DNA of 64,000 nucleotides, taken from assembly GCF_918698115.1 (NCBI RefSeq), contig NZ_CAKKLV010000018.1, forward strand, positions 47,560 to 111,559, written 5' to 3'. This document shows positions 9,011 to 17,589 of the stretch, piece after piece. The notes under the pieces were generated by a model. The model was given only the letters and a program-made list of their open reading frames with translations. It was not told the origin of the DNA and made no database searches. The stretch's first letter is position 1. The number at the start of each line of letters is the position of its first letter. The DNA is from Peribacillus sp. Bi96 (lineage in GTDB: Bacteria; Bacillota; Bacilli; Bacillales; DSM-1321). A program made the position numbers and the translations under genes.

Positions 9011-9057
9011 ATCGTTCTCCTTTAATATAAAACTTTTCCTATCTTTCATAGTACCAT

Positions 9058-10335
9058 TTATTCTTGTCCAGTAGCCAACGGAATACGAATTGTAACCGTC
9101 GTCCCTTTGTTAATCTCACTTTCAAAATACATCTCCCCATCAAGGCGATGTACGATCTTCCTGCAAATTGCAAGCCCGATCCCTGTGCCCTTTTCCTTCG
9201 TGGAATAAAAAGGTTCACCAATCCGTTCAAGGCGCTCGGGTACCATGCCTATGCCATTATCACTAACGCTGACTACAGCGTGATCATCGATGATTTGCAG
9301 GGATATACCAATTTTCCCATTATCGACAATCGCTTCAATGCTGTTTTTTACAATATTGATGATGAGTTGTTTAAGTTCAATTGAATCAGCCATAACATAA
9401 ATCGGCTCGGCGGTTTTAACCCTCAACCCCATCTCGATATTATTCAAATTCGTCTCTGCTTTCATCAGCGTGAAGACCTGTTGTAAACTGTCGGCAAAAT
9501 CGATCCTTTGGAAAGCCACATCCTGTTTCTTCCCAAGAACCAGCAGTTCACCTGAGATAATATTAATTCGGTCAATTTCCTCCAACATGATTTCAGAATG
9601 CAGCGGGTTGACTTCCTTTGTCATATCCATTAGCTGTACGAACCCTTTTAACGATGTCAGCGGATTCCTTATTTCATGTGCGACCGCCGCAGCCAGATGT
9701 CCGATTACGGATAGCTTTTCAGACATGATCATCAATTCCTCTTCTCGCCGCGATTCGGTAATATCCCTAACGATTGCATATACTCCAAGCATTTCCGACT
9801 GCACGATGATCGGTAAAAAAGTTACACGGATGATCCGCTTGTCTTCATTCTTATTCTGGATGGTCGTTTCAAAATTAGCTGCCTCGCCTTGAAGGGACTG
9901 TTTAAAGAAAACAGTTACTATATCCCTTTCGCTCCAGTTGATGAGACGATCGGCACTCCTGCCCTTCAAGTTATCACTTTGGTGACCCAACAGCTTTTCA
10001 GCTTCCGGGTTAATCGAAACGACCTTTCCTTCGAGGTTCAATTCAATGACACAATCCGGATTATGTTTGAACAGCGACTTGTACTGTTCATCCTTCAGAT
10101 TGAATTCCTGTTGGGACCTCAGCATTTTTCCCGTCCAATAGCGGATGATGAAGTATAAGACAATCCCGGTTATGAAAATGAACATCCATCCTTTTGAATG
10201 TTGAAACATCGCATAAATTTGTACATCTGCCTTTGCCTGGTTCATCGAGATGTAATCCGTAACAATAATCCATAAGACCCCAATGATTATATATATAATA
10301 GCTACTTTACATGCAATTTTATGAGATTGGTTCAT
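9058..10335 (-). CDS. PAS-domain sensor histidine kinase (sporulation kinase-like)
   Basis: The 425 residues comprise two membrane helices (about 9-26 and 50-66), a PAS domain (about 84-195, with VSINPEAEKLLGH), a HisKA domain with the phospho-acceptor His in AVAHEIRNPLTSLKGFVQLM (His 220), and a HATPase domain with N box NIVKNSIEA, G1 DNGIGM and G2 GTGIGLAI. The short extracellular loop and HisKA sequence resemble Bacillus KinB/KinD/KinE-type kinases that feed the sporulation phosphorelay. There is no cognate response regulator nearby, consistent with an orphan kinase. A role in sporulation is inference. The start follows AAAGGA. Confidence 0.85.
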   Translation of the reverse strand: MNQSHKIACKVAIIYIIIGVLWIIVTDYISMNQAKADVQIYAMFQHSKGWMFIFITGIVLYFIIRYWTGKMLRSQQEFNLKDEQYKSLFKHNPDCVIELNLEGKVVSINPEAEKLLGHQSDNLKGRSADRLINWSERDIVTVFFKQSLQGEAANFETTIQNKNEDKRIIRVTFLPIIVQSEMLGVYAIVRDITESRREEELMIMSEKLSVIGHLAAAVAHEIRNPLTSLKGFVQLMDMTKEVNPLHSEIMLEEIDRINIISGELLVLGKKQDVAFQRIDFADSLQQVFTLMKAETNLNNIEMGLRVKTAEPIYVMADSIELKQLIINIVKNSIEAIVDNGKIGISLQIIDDHAVVSVSDNGIGMVPERLERIGEPFYSTKEKGTGIGLAICRKIVHRLDGEMYFESEINKGTTVTIRIPLATGQE

Positions 10336-10381
10336 GTTTTATCCTTTGTATTGTTTTTGGTTTATTATTCCCAAATCGCTC

Positions 10382-10414
10382 AAAAAAAGCCCTCATGTTT
10401 TACACACAAGGACT
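10382..10414 (-). terminator. Intrinsic terminator downstream of the putP-like gene
   Basis: Minus-strand AGTCCTTGTGT and ACATGAGGGCT pair over 11 bp and are followed by TTTTTT. It separates the symporter gene from the kinase gene. Confidence 0.75.
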
Positions 10415-10498
10415 CTTTTGATATTGTACCATATATATTGTATTCATTGGTTTATATCTCTTTAAAATACAGCACCATTTTAATTGGATGTTTTACTA

Positions 10499-11968
10499 TC
10501 AAGAGAGATTTTTGATGGCTTGATTGAATTCTTCTTCTATTTCTTTAGAAGGTTTCTCGGATAATAAGCTAAAGATCACGACCGCTATTGAACCAGCGAT
10601 GAAACCAGGAATGATTTCGTATACTTCAGCGAACTTATCGATCATTTCCCAGACGATCACGGTTGCCGTACCGACGATCATACCCGCCAGCGCACCCCAT
10701 TTCGTCATTCGCTTCCAGTACAGGCTTAGCAGAATGACCGGACCGAAAGCCGCTCCAAAACCAGCCCATGCATAACCCACCAATTTAAGGATCGTACCAC
10801 TTGGATTAAAAGCTAATAGGAGGGCAATGCCCGCTATTGCTAATACACCAAACCGCCCAACCAGCACTAATTCCTTATCAGATGCATCCGGCCGGATGAA
10901 CTGCTTGTAGAAATCATCGGTCAGAGCACTTGCAGATACTAACAGCTGGGAAGCAATCGTACTCATGACCGCCGCTAAAATCGCCGCCAGTAAGAAGCCT
11001 GTAATTAAAGAAGGAAATAGTTCTTTTGCTAAAATGATGAAGACAGATTCAGCATTTCCCACCCCTAAAGGACTGCTTGTCAGGTTAAAATAAGCAATCC
11101 CCACCAGTCCGGTGAACATTGCTCCTACGATAGCAAAAACCATCCAGCCCATACCGATCCGTCGTGCACTTTTCAATTCTTTCACGGAAGAAATCGCCAT
11201 GAATCGAACGATGATATGAGGCTGTCCGAAATAACCAAGGCCCCATGCCAGAAGTGATATGATGCCAATGGTTGATGTACCTTCAAAAGCATGTAATAAA
11301 TTCGGGTTAATCGATTTTATTTCATTGAAGGTAGGATCCCAGCCACCAATGTTTACAATAGTGACAACTGGTACTAGAATTAAGGCAATGAACATGATCG
11401 TACCTTGTACGAAGTCCGTCCAGCTTACAGCGAGGAAACCACCGAACAATGTATAAAGAATAACAACGCTCGCCGTCAGCCAGATTCCCCATCGGTAATC
11501 CATATTAAAAGCGGAGCGGAAAAGCTCCCCGCCTGCTACCATCCCTGAAGAAGTGTAAAAGGTGAAGAAGATTAAGATCACCGATGCTGATACTACTTTT
11601 AAAATCCGTGATCCATCTTTAAACCGATTTCCCAAAAAGTCGGGAATCGTAATCGAATTATCGGCCACTTCCGTATATGTCCGAAGACGCGGCGCTACGA
11701 ATAACCAGTTTAAATAAGAACCAACATACAGGCCGACGACAATCCAGCCGGCACTTAAACCACTTATATACATGGCACCTGGAAGACCCATCAAAAGCCA
11801 GCCGCTCATATCGGAAGCACCTGCACTCAATGCAGTTACAGCAGGCCCTAAGTTCCGTCCGCCAAGCATATAATCGGTCAAGTTGGCCGTTTTCCGATAA
11901 GCCAAATAACCAATTAACAGCATACCTGCCATGTAAATTCCAATTGATATTATAATTCCATAATCCAA
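10499..11968 (-). CDS. putP: Sodium/proline symporter (PutP/OpuE type)
   Basis: The 489-residue protein has the sodium:solute symporter family layout of about 13 membrane helices. Family signatures include DYMLGGRNLGPAVTALSAGASDMSGWLLMG residues near 33-62 (split Na+ site), SWTDFVQG and the GWAGFG-like helix YAWAGFGAAFGP. Close relatives are PutP (proline as nutrient) and OpuE (proline as osmoprotectant); which applies is not visible. It starts at TTG with AGGAGG 8 nt upstream. It diverges from the molybdopterin oxidoreductase gene and is not accompanied by putB or putC. Confidence 0.9.
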   Translation of the reverse strand: MDYGIIISIGIYMAGMLLIGYLAYRKTANLTDYMLGGRNLGPAVTALSAGASDMSGWLLMGLPGAMYISGLSAGWIVVGLYVGSYLNWLFVAPRLRTYTEVADNSITIPDFLGNRFKDGSRILKVVSASVILIFFTFYTSSGMVAGGELFRSAFNMDYRWGIWLTASVVILYTLFGGFLAVSWTDFVQGTIMFIALILVPVVTIVNIGGWDPTFNEIKSINPNLLHAFEGTSTIGIISLLAWGLGYFGQPHIIVRFMAISSVKELKSARRIGMGWMVFAIVGAMFTGLVGIAYFNLTSSPLGVGNAESVFIILAKELFPSLITGFLLAAILAAVMSTIASQLLVSASALTDDFYKQFIRPDASDKELVLVGRFGVLAIAGIALLLAFNPSGTILKLVGYAWAGFGAAFGPVILLSLYWKRMTKWGALAGMIVGTATVIVWEMIDKFAEVYEIIPGFIAGSIAVVIFSLLSEKPSKEIEEEFNQAIKNLS

Positions 11969-12123
11969 AAATGAATCCTCCTATTATAGGTTAATTTTCA
12001 TCTAGAAAGCTTATCAGAAAAAAAAACATATGTTAAGAAGTTCTTGCACCTTTCAACCATTTCACTTTCAATATAATTAAGAAAATTCATTTTCTTAGAA
12101 TAAATTATTAGGAGGAATACGCC

Positions 12124-14175
12124 ATGGAGTCCTATATCAATCAGCCAGATGGAATCTTTCCCTCTGTTTGCTCTCTAGATTGTCCTGATCAATGCGGTTT
12201 ACTGCTTCACAAAAAAGATGGAAAAATCATTAAAGTTCAAGGAGACCCCGATCACCCAGTAACTAAAGGGAATATTTGCAACAAAGTACGTAACATGACA
12301 GCCCGCCTCTATGACCCCAATCGCCTAACGCAACCATTGAAGCGCATCGGAACGAAAGGGGAAGGTAAATTCACCCCAATCAGCTGGGAAGAAGCCATAG
12401 ACACAATCACTTCCAAATGGAGAGTTTTGATTGAAAAACATGGTCCGGAAAGCATCCTTCCCTACAGCTTTTATGGGAACATGGGGAATCTCAGCGCAGA
12501 GGGGATGGATCGCCGTTTTTTCCACAAACTCGGGGCAAGCATGCTTGAGCGTTCCATTTGTAACGCGGCCGGATCAGTCGGATACAGCTATACAATGGGC
12601 GGTTCATTCGGCATCGACCCGGAAGAAACGATCCATACAAAACTTTTCATCATGTGGGGCATAAACGCAGTGAGCACAAATATGCATCAAGTTACGCTTG
12701 CCCAGCAAGCCCGGAAAAACGGGGCCAAAGTAGTCGTCATTGATGTACATAAAAACCAAACCGGTAAGTGGGCTGATTGGTTCATACCGATTCTTCCCGG
12801 TACCGATAGTGCCCTCGCCCTTGGTTTAATGCACATTCTATATGCCGAGAATCTAGTAAACCAACCTTTTCTCGATGAATACACTGTGGGTGCTGATAAA
12901 CTGCGCGAACATGTCCGGCAATATGATCCTGCGACAGTCTCGGCGATCACTGGCGTTCCAATTGATGACTTATATGAATTAGCGAGGATGTACGGGACCA
13001 CCACCCCCTCATTCGTTCGAATAGGCAATGGCCTGCAGCACCATGACAATGGCGGAATGGCAATACGTACCATTGCATGCCTGCCAGCACTTACCGGCCA
13101 ATGGATGATAGAAGGCGGCGGAGCGACCAAAGGGAATTCAGGATACCTGGCGTTTAATACAAATGCCTTGAGACGCCCTGATTTATTGCATAATAAAGCG
13201 ACTCGGACCATTAATATGAACCAAATCGGTCAAGCCCTTTTGAAAAAGGAAAACCCGATTCGCTCCATGCTTGTATATGGATCCAATCCGGCGCTAGTCG
13301 CGCCAAATGCAAATAAGGTGCAGGAAGGACTGATGCGGGATGATTTATTCACAGTCGTCCATGATCTATTCTTAACCGAAACAGCCATGTTTGCCGACCT
13401 CGTCCTCCCTGCCACATCATCTTATGAAACCGAGGATTTTTATAATTCATACTGGCACAATTACGTCCAAATACAAAAACCTGTAGTTGAAAAATATGGC
13501 GAGTCGAAATCGAATGTTGAATTGTTCAAACTGTTAGCTGCTGGAATGGGCTTTGAGGAACAAGCTTTCAAAGATTCTGAGGAAGATATGATCCGTCAGG
13601 CCCTGGATTTCCCTGAAAACACGTATTTAGAAGGCATCACCTATGATACTCTTTCAAGTAATCAATTTGTCAAAGCAAAGATGAGGCCGATGTTCCCAGG
13701 CAAACTGCCGACACCAAGCGGAAAGATCGAACTTTATTCGGAACGAATGAAACAGCTTGGGTATGAACCGCTGCCAACATATACGCCAATCATAAAAGAT
13801 AGTGACCTGCCCTTTTTATTCATTCCGGCACCTAACCACAACTTCTTGAATTCAACCTTTTCCAATAATGCCAAACATATATCGTTGGAAAAGGAACCGA
13901 AACTGCATATGAATGCAGCTGATGCCAAAACATTAGGGATAGCCTCTGGTGATATGGTTAGAATCTGGAACGATCGCGGTGAATGTGTGCTCAAAGCTGC
14001 TCCTGGTGAAAATGTGTTACCCGGCGTCCTTGTCAGCCAAGGCTTGTGGCAGAAAACACCTGAAACGAAGCAACTTATCAATGCCCTTACCCCAGACCGC
14101 CTTTCAGACATGGGTAATGGCGCCGTTTTCTTTTCAGGGCGGGTCGATCTTGAAAAAGTCCACCAATCCATTTAA
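12124..14175 (+). CDS. Molybdopterin-dependent oxidoreductase (YoaE-like)
   Basis: This 683-residue protein belongs to the DMSO reductase/formate dehydrogenase superfamily. The N-terminus binds a [4Fe-4S] cluster with Cys 16, 20, 24 and 52 (CSLDCPDQCG ... GNICNK). Central stretches such as NAAGSVGYSYTMGGSFG, MWGINAVSTNMHQ and VVVIDVHKNQTGKWAD bind the molybdopterin dinucleotide, and the C-terminal domain has the usual guanylate contacts (TPSGKIELYS, GIASGDMVRIWNDRGE). Size and sequence resemble B. subtilis YoaE, whose substrate is unknown. No twin-arginine signal or partner subunits are present, so it is probably cytoplasmic. The start has GGAGGAATACGCC before ATG. Confidence 0.85.
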   Translation: MESYINQPDGIFPSVCSLDCPDQCGLLLHKKDGKIIKVQGDPDHPVTKGNICNKVRNMTARLYDPNRLTQPLKRIGTKGEGKFTPISWEEAIDTITSKWRVLIEKHGPESILPYSFYGNMGNLSAEGMDRRFFHKLGASMLERSICNAAGSVGYSYTMGGSFGIDPEETIHTKLFIMWGINAVSTNMHQVTLAQQARKNGAKVVVIDVHKNQTGKWADWFIPILPGTDSALALGLMHILYAENLVNQPFLDEYTVGADKLREHVRQYDPATVSAITGVPIDDLYELARMYGTTTPSFVRIGNGLQHHDNGGMAIRTIACLPALTGQWMIEGGGATKGNSGYLAFNTNALRRPDLLHNKATRTINMNQIGQALLKKENPIRSMLVYGSNPALVAPNANKVQEGLMRDDLFTVVHDLFLTETAMFADLVLPATSSYETEDFYNSYWHNYVQIQKPVVEKYGESKSNVELFKLLAAGMGFEEQAFKDSEEDMIRQALDFPENTYLEGITYDTLSSNQFVKAKMRPMFPGKLPTPSGKIELYSERMKQLGYEPLPTYTPIIKDSDLPFLFIPAPNHNFLNSTFSNNAKHISLEKEPKLHMNAADAKTLGIASGDMVRIWNDRGECVLKAAPGENVLPGVLVSQGLWQKTPETKQLINALTPDRLSDMGNGAVFFSGRVDLEKVHQSI

Positions 14176-14194
14176 TAAAAGGATCAAAGTTAAG

Positions 14195-14336
14195 TTATAT
14201 ATCCGCGATTCTGTGATTATATCGACGAATATGTGATTATATCGTCGATTCTCGCTTTATATCGTCGGAATTTGGAGTTTTATCTCCGATTCTGGAGTTT
14301 TATCGACGATTCTCGAATTTTATCGACGATTCCACG
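14195..14336. repeat. Degenerate tandem array, about seven units of 20-21 nt
   Basis: Between the oxidoreductase stop and a terminator lie about seven head-to-tail units of the form TTATATCGACGATTCTGGA (with T-rich variants TTTTATCGACGATTCTCGAA). Units begin near 14195, 14217, 14237, 14257, 14278, 14298 and 14318. Each keeps TATCG(A/T)CGATTC at its core. The array is not coding in a conserved way and is not a CRISPR, since there are no unique spacers. Confidence 0.85.
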
Positions 14337-14369
14337 AAAAAGGCTGTTCCACATGGAACAGCCTTTTTC
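14337..14369. terminator. Bidirectional terminator
   Basis: AAAAAGGCTGTTCC and GGAACAGCCTTTTT form a 14-bp stem between the convergent oxidoreductase and aldehyde dehydrogenase genes, with T-runs on both strands. Confidence 0.9.
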
Positions 14370-14379
14370 AACTAGCTAT

Positions 14380-15897
14380 TTACTCTTCATCAAACCAACC
14401 TGTTGGCTGGATATCCAAGTTGTTATTGATTTGCTTCACTTCCGTGTAAGCTTCATAACCGAAAGTGCCTAGCTCGCGTCCATTTCCGCTTTGCTTGAAC
14501 CCGCCCCATGGCGCTTCGTTATAAGTCGGATGGTAAGAGTTTATCCATGTGATGCCGGCACGCACTTTTTTAATGACACGATATGCTTTTGCGATATCGT
14601 TCGTGAACACAGCTCCCGCTAAACCATATTTCGTATCATTGGCAAGATGTAGGGCTTCCGCTTCATCCTTGAATTTTTGAACGACAAGCACCGGACCAAA
14701 AATTTCCTCCTGTACGATACGCATATCTGGTGTCGTATCGACAAAAATCGTTGGTTCGACAAAGTACCCGTTTTCCAAGCCTTCTCCTTTAATTCGATTC
14801 CCACCAACGATTAATTTGGCTCCTTCTTCTTTTCCAATTTGGATATACGATAATATCTTGTTCATATGGACTTCCGAAACGACAGGTCCCATTTGGCTTT
14901 TTTCGTCAGAACCTGAACCCACTTTGATCTGTTTCGCCTTCGCAGTCAGACTTGCAATGAACTGATCATAAATGGACTCTTCCAAAAGTAAACGGGAACC
15001 GGCTGAACATACTTGTCCTTGGTTACAGAAAATCCCGTATAGAGCATAATCCACGGCAGTCTCAAAGTCAGAGTCCGCAAACACGATATTAGGGGACTTA
15101 CCTCCAAGTTCCAATGTCACTTTTTTTAGGTTCCCCAGCGAAGCTTCCATGATTTTTCGACCTGTTGCGGTTCCGCCCGTAAAGGCTACTTTATCGATTT
15201 CCTCATGCTCGGCAATGGCCTGCCCGACAACTTGTCCCGCTCCTAATACAAGGTTTGCCACACCTTTTGGCAATCCGACCTCTTCCATGATTTCAAACAG
15301 TTTGACGGCTGTCACTGGTGTAACCTCTGATGGTTTGAACACAACGGAATTCCCTGCAGCAAGCGCCGGAGCCAGCTTCCAGGCTGACATCAAGATTGGG
15401 AAGTTCCATGGAATAATCTGCCCACAAACACCGATTGGTTCCCTGATGACCATCGCTTGCTGACCGTCAGGCACTTCATACGTCTGACCCGTCGGTTTTG
15501 TAGCCAATCCTGCATAATATCTAAAACAAGCTGCTGCATCATCGATATCATAACGAGCTTCCCGTAAAGGTTTACCATTATCAGCTGTTTCCAACGCTGC
15601 TAATTCTTCTGCTTTTTCTTCCAATTTGTCTGCTATTTTGAATAAAATACGAGCTCGCTCGACTGCCGGAGTTCCCCACCATCCGCCTTCATAGAACGCA
15701 TATTTAGCTGCCTCGACCGCTGCATCCACATCTTCCCGTGTTCCTTCTGCAGCTGTGGCAATAACTTCTCCCGTGGCCGGATTCAATACATCCCTTTTCT
15801 CACCTGAAGTCGAATTCACCCATTCACCATTAATGTACATCTTTAAGTCCAGTGCTCCTGTTCCTTTTTTCCTGTTATTTTGTAACGTTTCCTGCAT
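14380..15897 (-). CDS. NAD-dependent aldehyde dehydrogenase (betaine-aldehyde/DhaS type)
   Basis: A 505-residue ALDH with IIPWNFPILM, the general base glutamate in VTLELGGKSP, the nucleophile in NQGQVCSAGSR and the EEIFGPV motif. The sequence FRYYAGLATKPTGQTYEVPDG and the ending GYEAYTEVKQ place it among the betaine aldehyde or broad-range DhaS-type enzymes. It oxidises an aldehyde to the acid with NAD(P)+. It is followed by a shared terminator and preceded by a -24/-12 promoter of its own (15944..15960), which puts it under sigma-54 with the aminotransferase operon upstream. AGGAGG lies 7 nt before the ATG. The substrate is not known; an amine-derived aldehyde is the simplest guess. Confidence 0.88.
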   Translation of the reverse strand: MQETLQNNRKKGTGALDLKMYINGEWVNSTSGEKRDVLNPATGEVIATAAEGTREDVDAAVEAAKYAFYEGGWWGTPAVERARILFKIADKLEEKAEELAALETADNGKPLREARYDIDDAAACFRYYAGLATKPTGQTYEVPDGQQAMVIREPIGVCGQIIPWNFPILMSAWKLAPALAAGNSVVFKPSEVTPVTAVKLFEIMEEVGLPKGVANLVLGAGQVVGQAIAEHEEIDKVAFTGGTATGRKIMEASLGNLKKVTLELGGKSPNIVFADSDFETAVDYALYGIFCNQGQVCSAGSRLLLEESIYDQFIASLTAKAKQIKVGSGSDEKSQMGPVVSEVHMNKILSYIQIGKEEGAKLIVGGNRIKGEGLENGYFVEPTIFVDTTPDMRIVQEEIFGPVLVVQKFKDEAEALHLANDTKYGLAGAVFTNDIAKAYRVIKKVRAGITWINSYHPTYNEAPWGGFKQSGNGRELGTFGYEAYTEVKQINNNLDIQPTGWFDEE

Positions 15898-15943
15898 GTA
15901 AATTCCTCCTCGGTTTTAAGTAATCTACCTATATAAAATATAG

Positions 15944-15960
15944 TTGCAAGATTCATGCCA
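15944..15960 (-). promoter_or_regulatory. Sigma-54 (-24/-12) promoter of the aldehyde dehydrogenase gene
   Basis: Minus-strand TGGCATGAATCTTGCAA matches the consensus TGGCAC-N5-TTGCA with the invariant GG and GC 10 bp apart. It lies 47 nt upstream of the start codon. Two short inverted repeats further upstream (AATTCAATCTTGAATT near 16014 and CTTAT...ATAAG near 16031) could be activator sites. Confidence 0.85.
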
Positions 15961-16090
15961 GTTTGAAATATTAGGTAAATTGCATATTCCTTCCCTTACC
16001 CGCCTCATTTAAATTCAATCTTGAATTCCTTATTCATATTTGCATAAGAACCTTTAGCTACCCTTCTCCTCTTTTGCCAGAAAATCTTTT

Positions 16091-16122
16091 AAAAAAAAGA
16101 GATGAGCAGCTGCTCATCTCTT
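16091..16122 (-). terminator. Terminator of the aminotransferase-ALDH operon
   Basis: The perfect palindrome AAGAGATGAGCAG/CTGCTCATCTCTT is followed on the minus strand by a T-run. Confidence 0.9.
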
Positions 16123-16137
16123 AATTTCTTCACTTCA

Positions 16138-17577
16138 TTAATTTCGATTAATAATGATCAATTTCATTTCGGTCATTTCTTCGATTGCATATTTTAACCC
16201 TTCGCGGCCCATCCCGCTTTTTTTGACTCCGCCATATGGCATGTTATCGACGCGGTAAGTTGGGATATCATTAATGATAACACCGCCGACTTCCAATTGT
16301 TCTGCTGCTGAAAGCGCCAAATTGATATTAGTCGTGTATATCCCAGCCTGCAAGCCGAATTCGGAATCATTGACCAATTCAATGGCTTCCTCAACGGATG
16401 AAACCTTGTTAATCAAAACAATGGGTGCAAACACTTCCTGACAAGATACCTTAAGCATAGCATCCACTTCAAGCAACACAGTAGGGTGCAGGATATTGCC
16501 TTCTGATTTGCCTCCTGCTGCAACAATCGCACCGTGTTGCTTAGCTTCATCGATCCAGTCGAGGCTTCGTTGTACATCTCCAGGACTGATTAACGCCGAG
16601 ATATCTACCGATGGGTCCAGAGAATCCCCGAGCTTCAAGTCCTTCGTTGCTTCTGTGAATTTTTTGACGAATTCATCATATACCTCTTCATGAACATATG
16701 CTCGTTGTAAGGAAATACAGACCTGCCCTTGGAAAGCGAATGCTGCCGATACACAGCGCTGGATGATTTTATCGATATCTATTCCTTTATCCACGATGAC
16801 GGCTGCATTTGAACCTAGTTCAAGACTCACCTTCTTCAATCCAGCCTTATTGCGAATCCCGATTCCTACAGCCGGACTGCCTGTAAATGAAATGCTATTC
16901 ACGCGTGAATCAGTCACTAATTTATCACCAATTACCGACCCGCTTCCGGTAACTACATTAAACGCACCATCCGGTAAATCCGTCTCGGCTAAAAGCTCCG
17001 CAAGAAATAGTGAAGATAGCGGTGTCTGACTCGCAGGTTTCAAAACGATCGTATTTCCGGCAGCAATGGCCGGGCCGACTTTATGGGCAACCAGGTTCAT
17101 TGGGAAATTAAAAGGCGTTATCGCACCCACCACGCCAATCGGCTCACGAACGGTGTATCCAATCCTTCCTTCCCCGTCGGCTGTAGCATCCATCGTCAAT
17201 GTTTCCCCATGAATCCTTTTTGCTTCTTCCGCTGCAAATTTATATGTGGCAATCGTCCGGGATACTTCTCCCATTGCCGTTTTAATTGGTTTCGCTGCCT
17301 CTTTTGCAATAATTTCAGCAGCCTCGTCTTTGCGGCTTTCCAAAAGACTCGCAAGCTTTTCAAGTATCGCAGCCCGCTTATGACTTGGTAAAGCTGCCAT
17401 TGCCTTTCTTGCTTGATAGGCTGATGCTATCGCCAACTCGACATCTTCAAGACTTGCCGAAGGAATTTCTGCAAGAACTTCACCGCTATAAGGAGATTTT
17501 AGAGTCGTGAACTTTTCAGCTTCTTGCCATTTACCATTAATGAATAATTTCTTTTTTAGCGTTTCCGTCATGACCAT
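16138..17577 (-). CDS. Aldehyde dehydrogenase, second gene of the sigma-54 operon
   Basis: About 480 residues with ALDH motifs: TPFNFPMNL, the base glutamate in VSLELGSNAAVIV, and the catalytic cysteine in FAFQGQVCISLQRAYV. The LELGSN and GQVCISLQR variants are those of the branch containing lactaldehyde, phosphonoacetaldehyde and sulfoacetaldehyde dehydrogenases and GapN-like proteins, not of betaine aldehyde dehydrogenases. It follows the aminotransferase gene by a few nucleotides, so it most likely oxidises the aldehyde made by that enzyme. The start is uncertain: ATG 17577 has AGAGGTG 6 nt upstream; ATG 17571 (MTETLKKKLFING) and an upstream GTG at 17586 are alternatives. Confidence 0.87.
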   Translation of the reverse strand: MVMTETLKKKLFINGKWQEAEKFTTLKSPYSGEVLAEIPSASLEDVELAIASAYQARKAMAALPSHKRAAILEKLASLLESRKDEAAEIIAKEAAKPIKTAMGEVSRTIATYKFAAEEAKRIHGETLTMDATADGEGRIGYTVREPIGVVGAITPFNFPMNLVAHKVGPAIAAGNTIVLKPASQTPLSSLFLAELLAETDLPDGAFNVVTGSGSVIGDKLVTDSRVNSISFTGSPAVGIGIRNKAGLKKVSLELGSNAAVIVDKGIDIDKIIQRCVSAAFAFQGQVCISLQRAYVHEEVYDEFVKKFTEATKDLKLGDSLDPSVDISALISPGDVQRSLDWIDEAKQHGAIVAAGGKSEGNILHPTVLLEVDAMLKVSCQEVFAPIVLINKVSSVEEAIELVNDSEFGLQAGIYTTNINLALSAAEQLEVGGVIINDIPTYRVDNMPYGGVKKSGMGREGLKYAIEEMTEMKLIIINRN

Positions 17578-17589
17578 CCTTTTCACCTC

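Noticed and set aside
12687..13211. 174-residue minus-strand frame inside the molybdopterin oxidoreductase gene
   Set aside because: It lies opposite a well-conserved gene, has low-complexity composition and no ribosome binding site.
14195..14336. CRISPR-like array
   Set aside because: Units are contiguous and degenerate without unique spacers; no cas genes are present.
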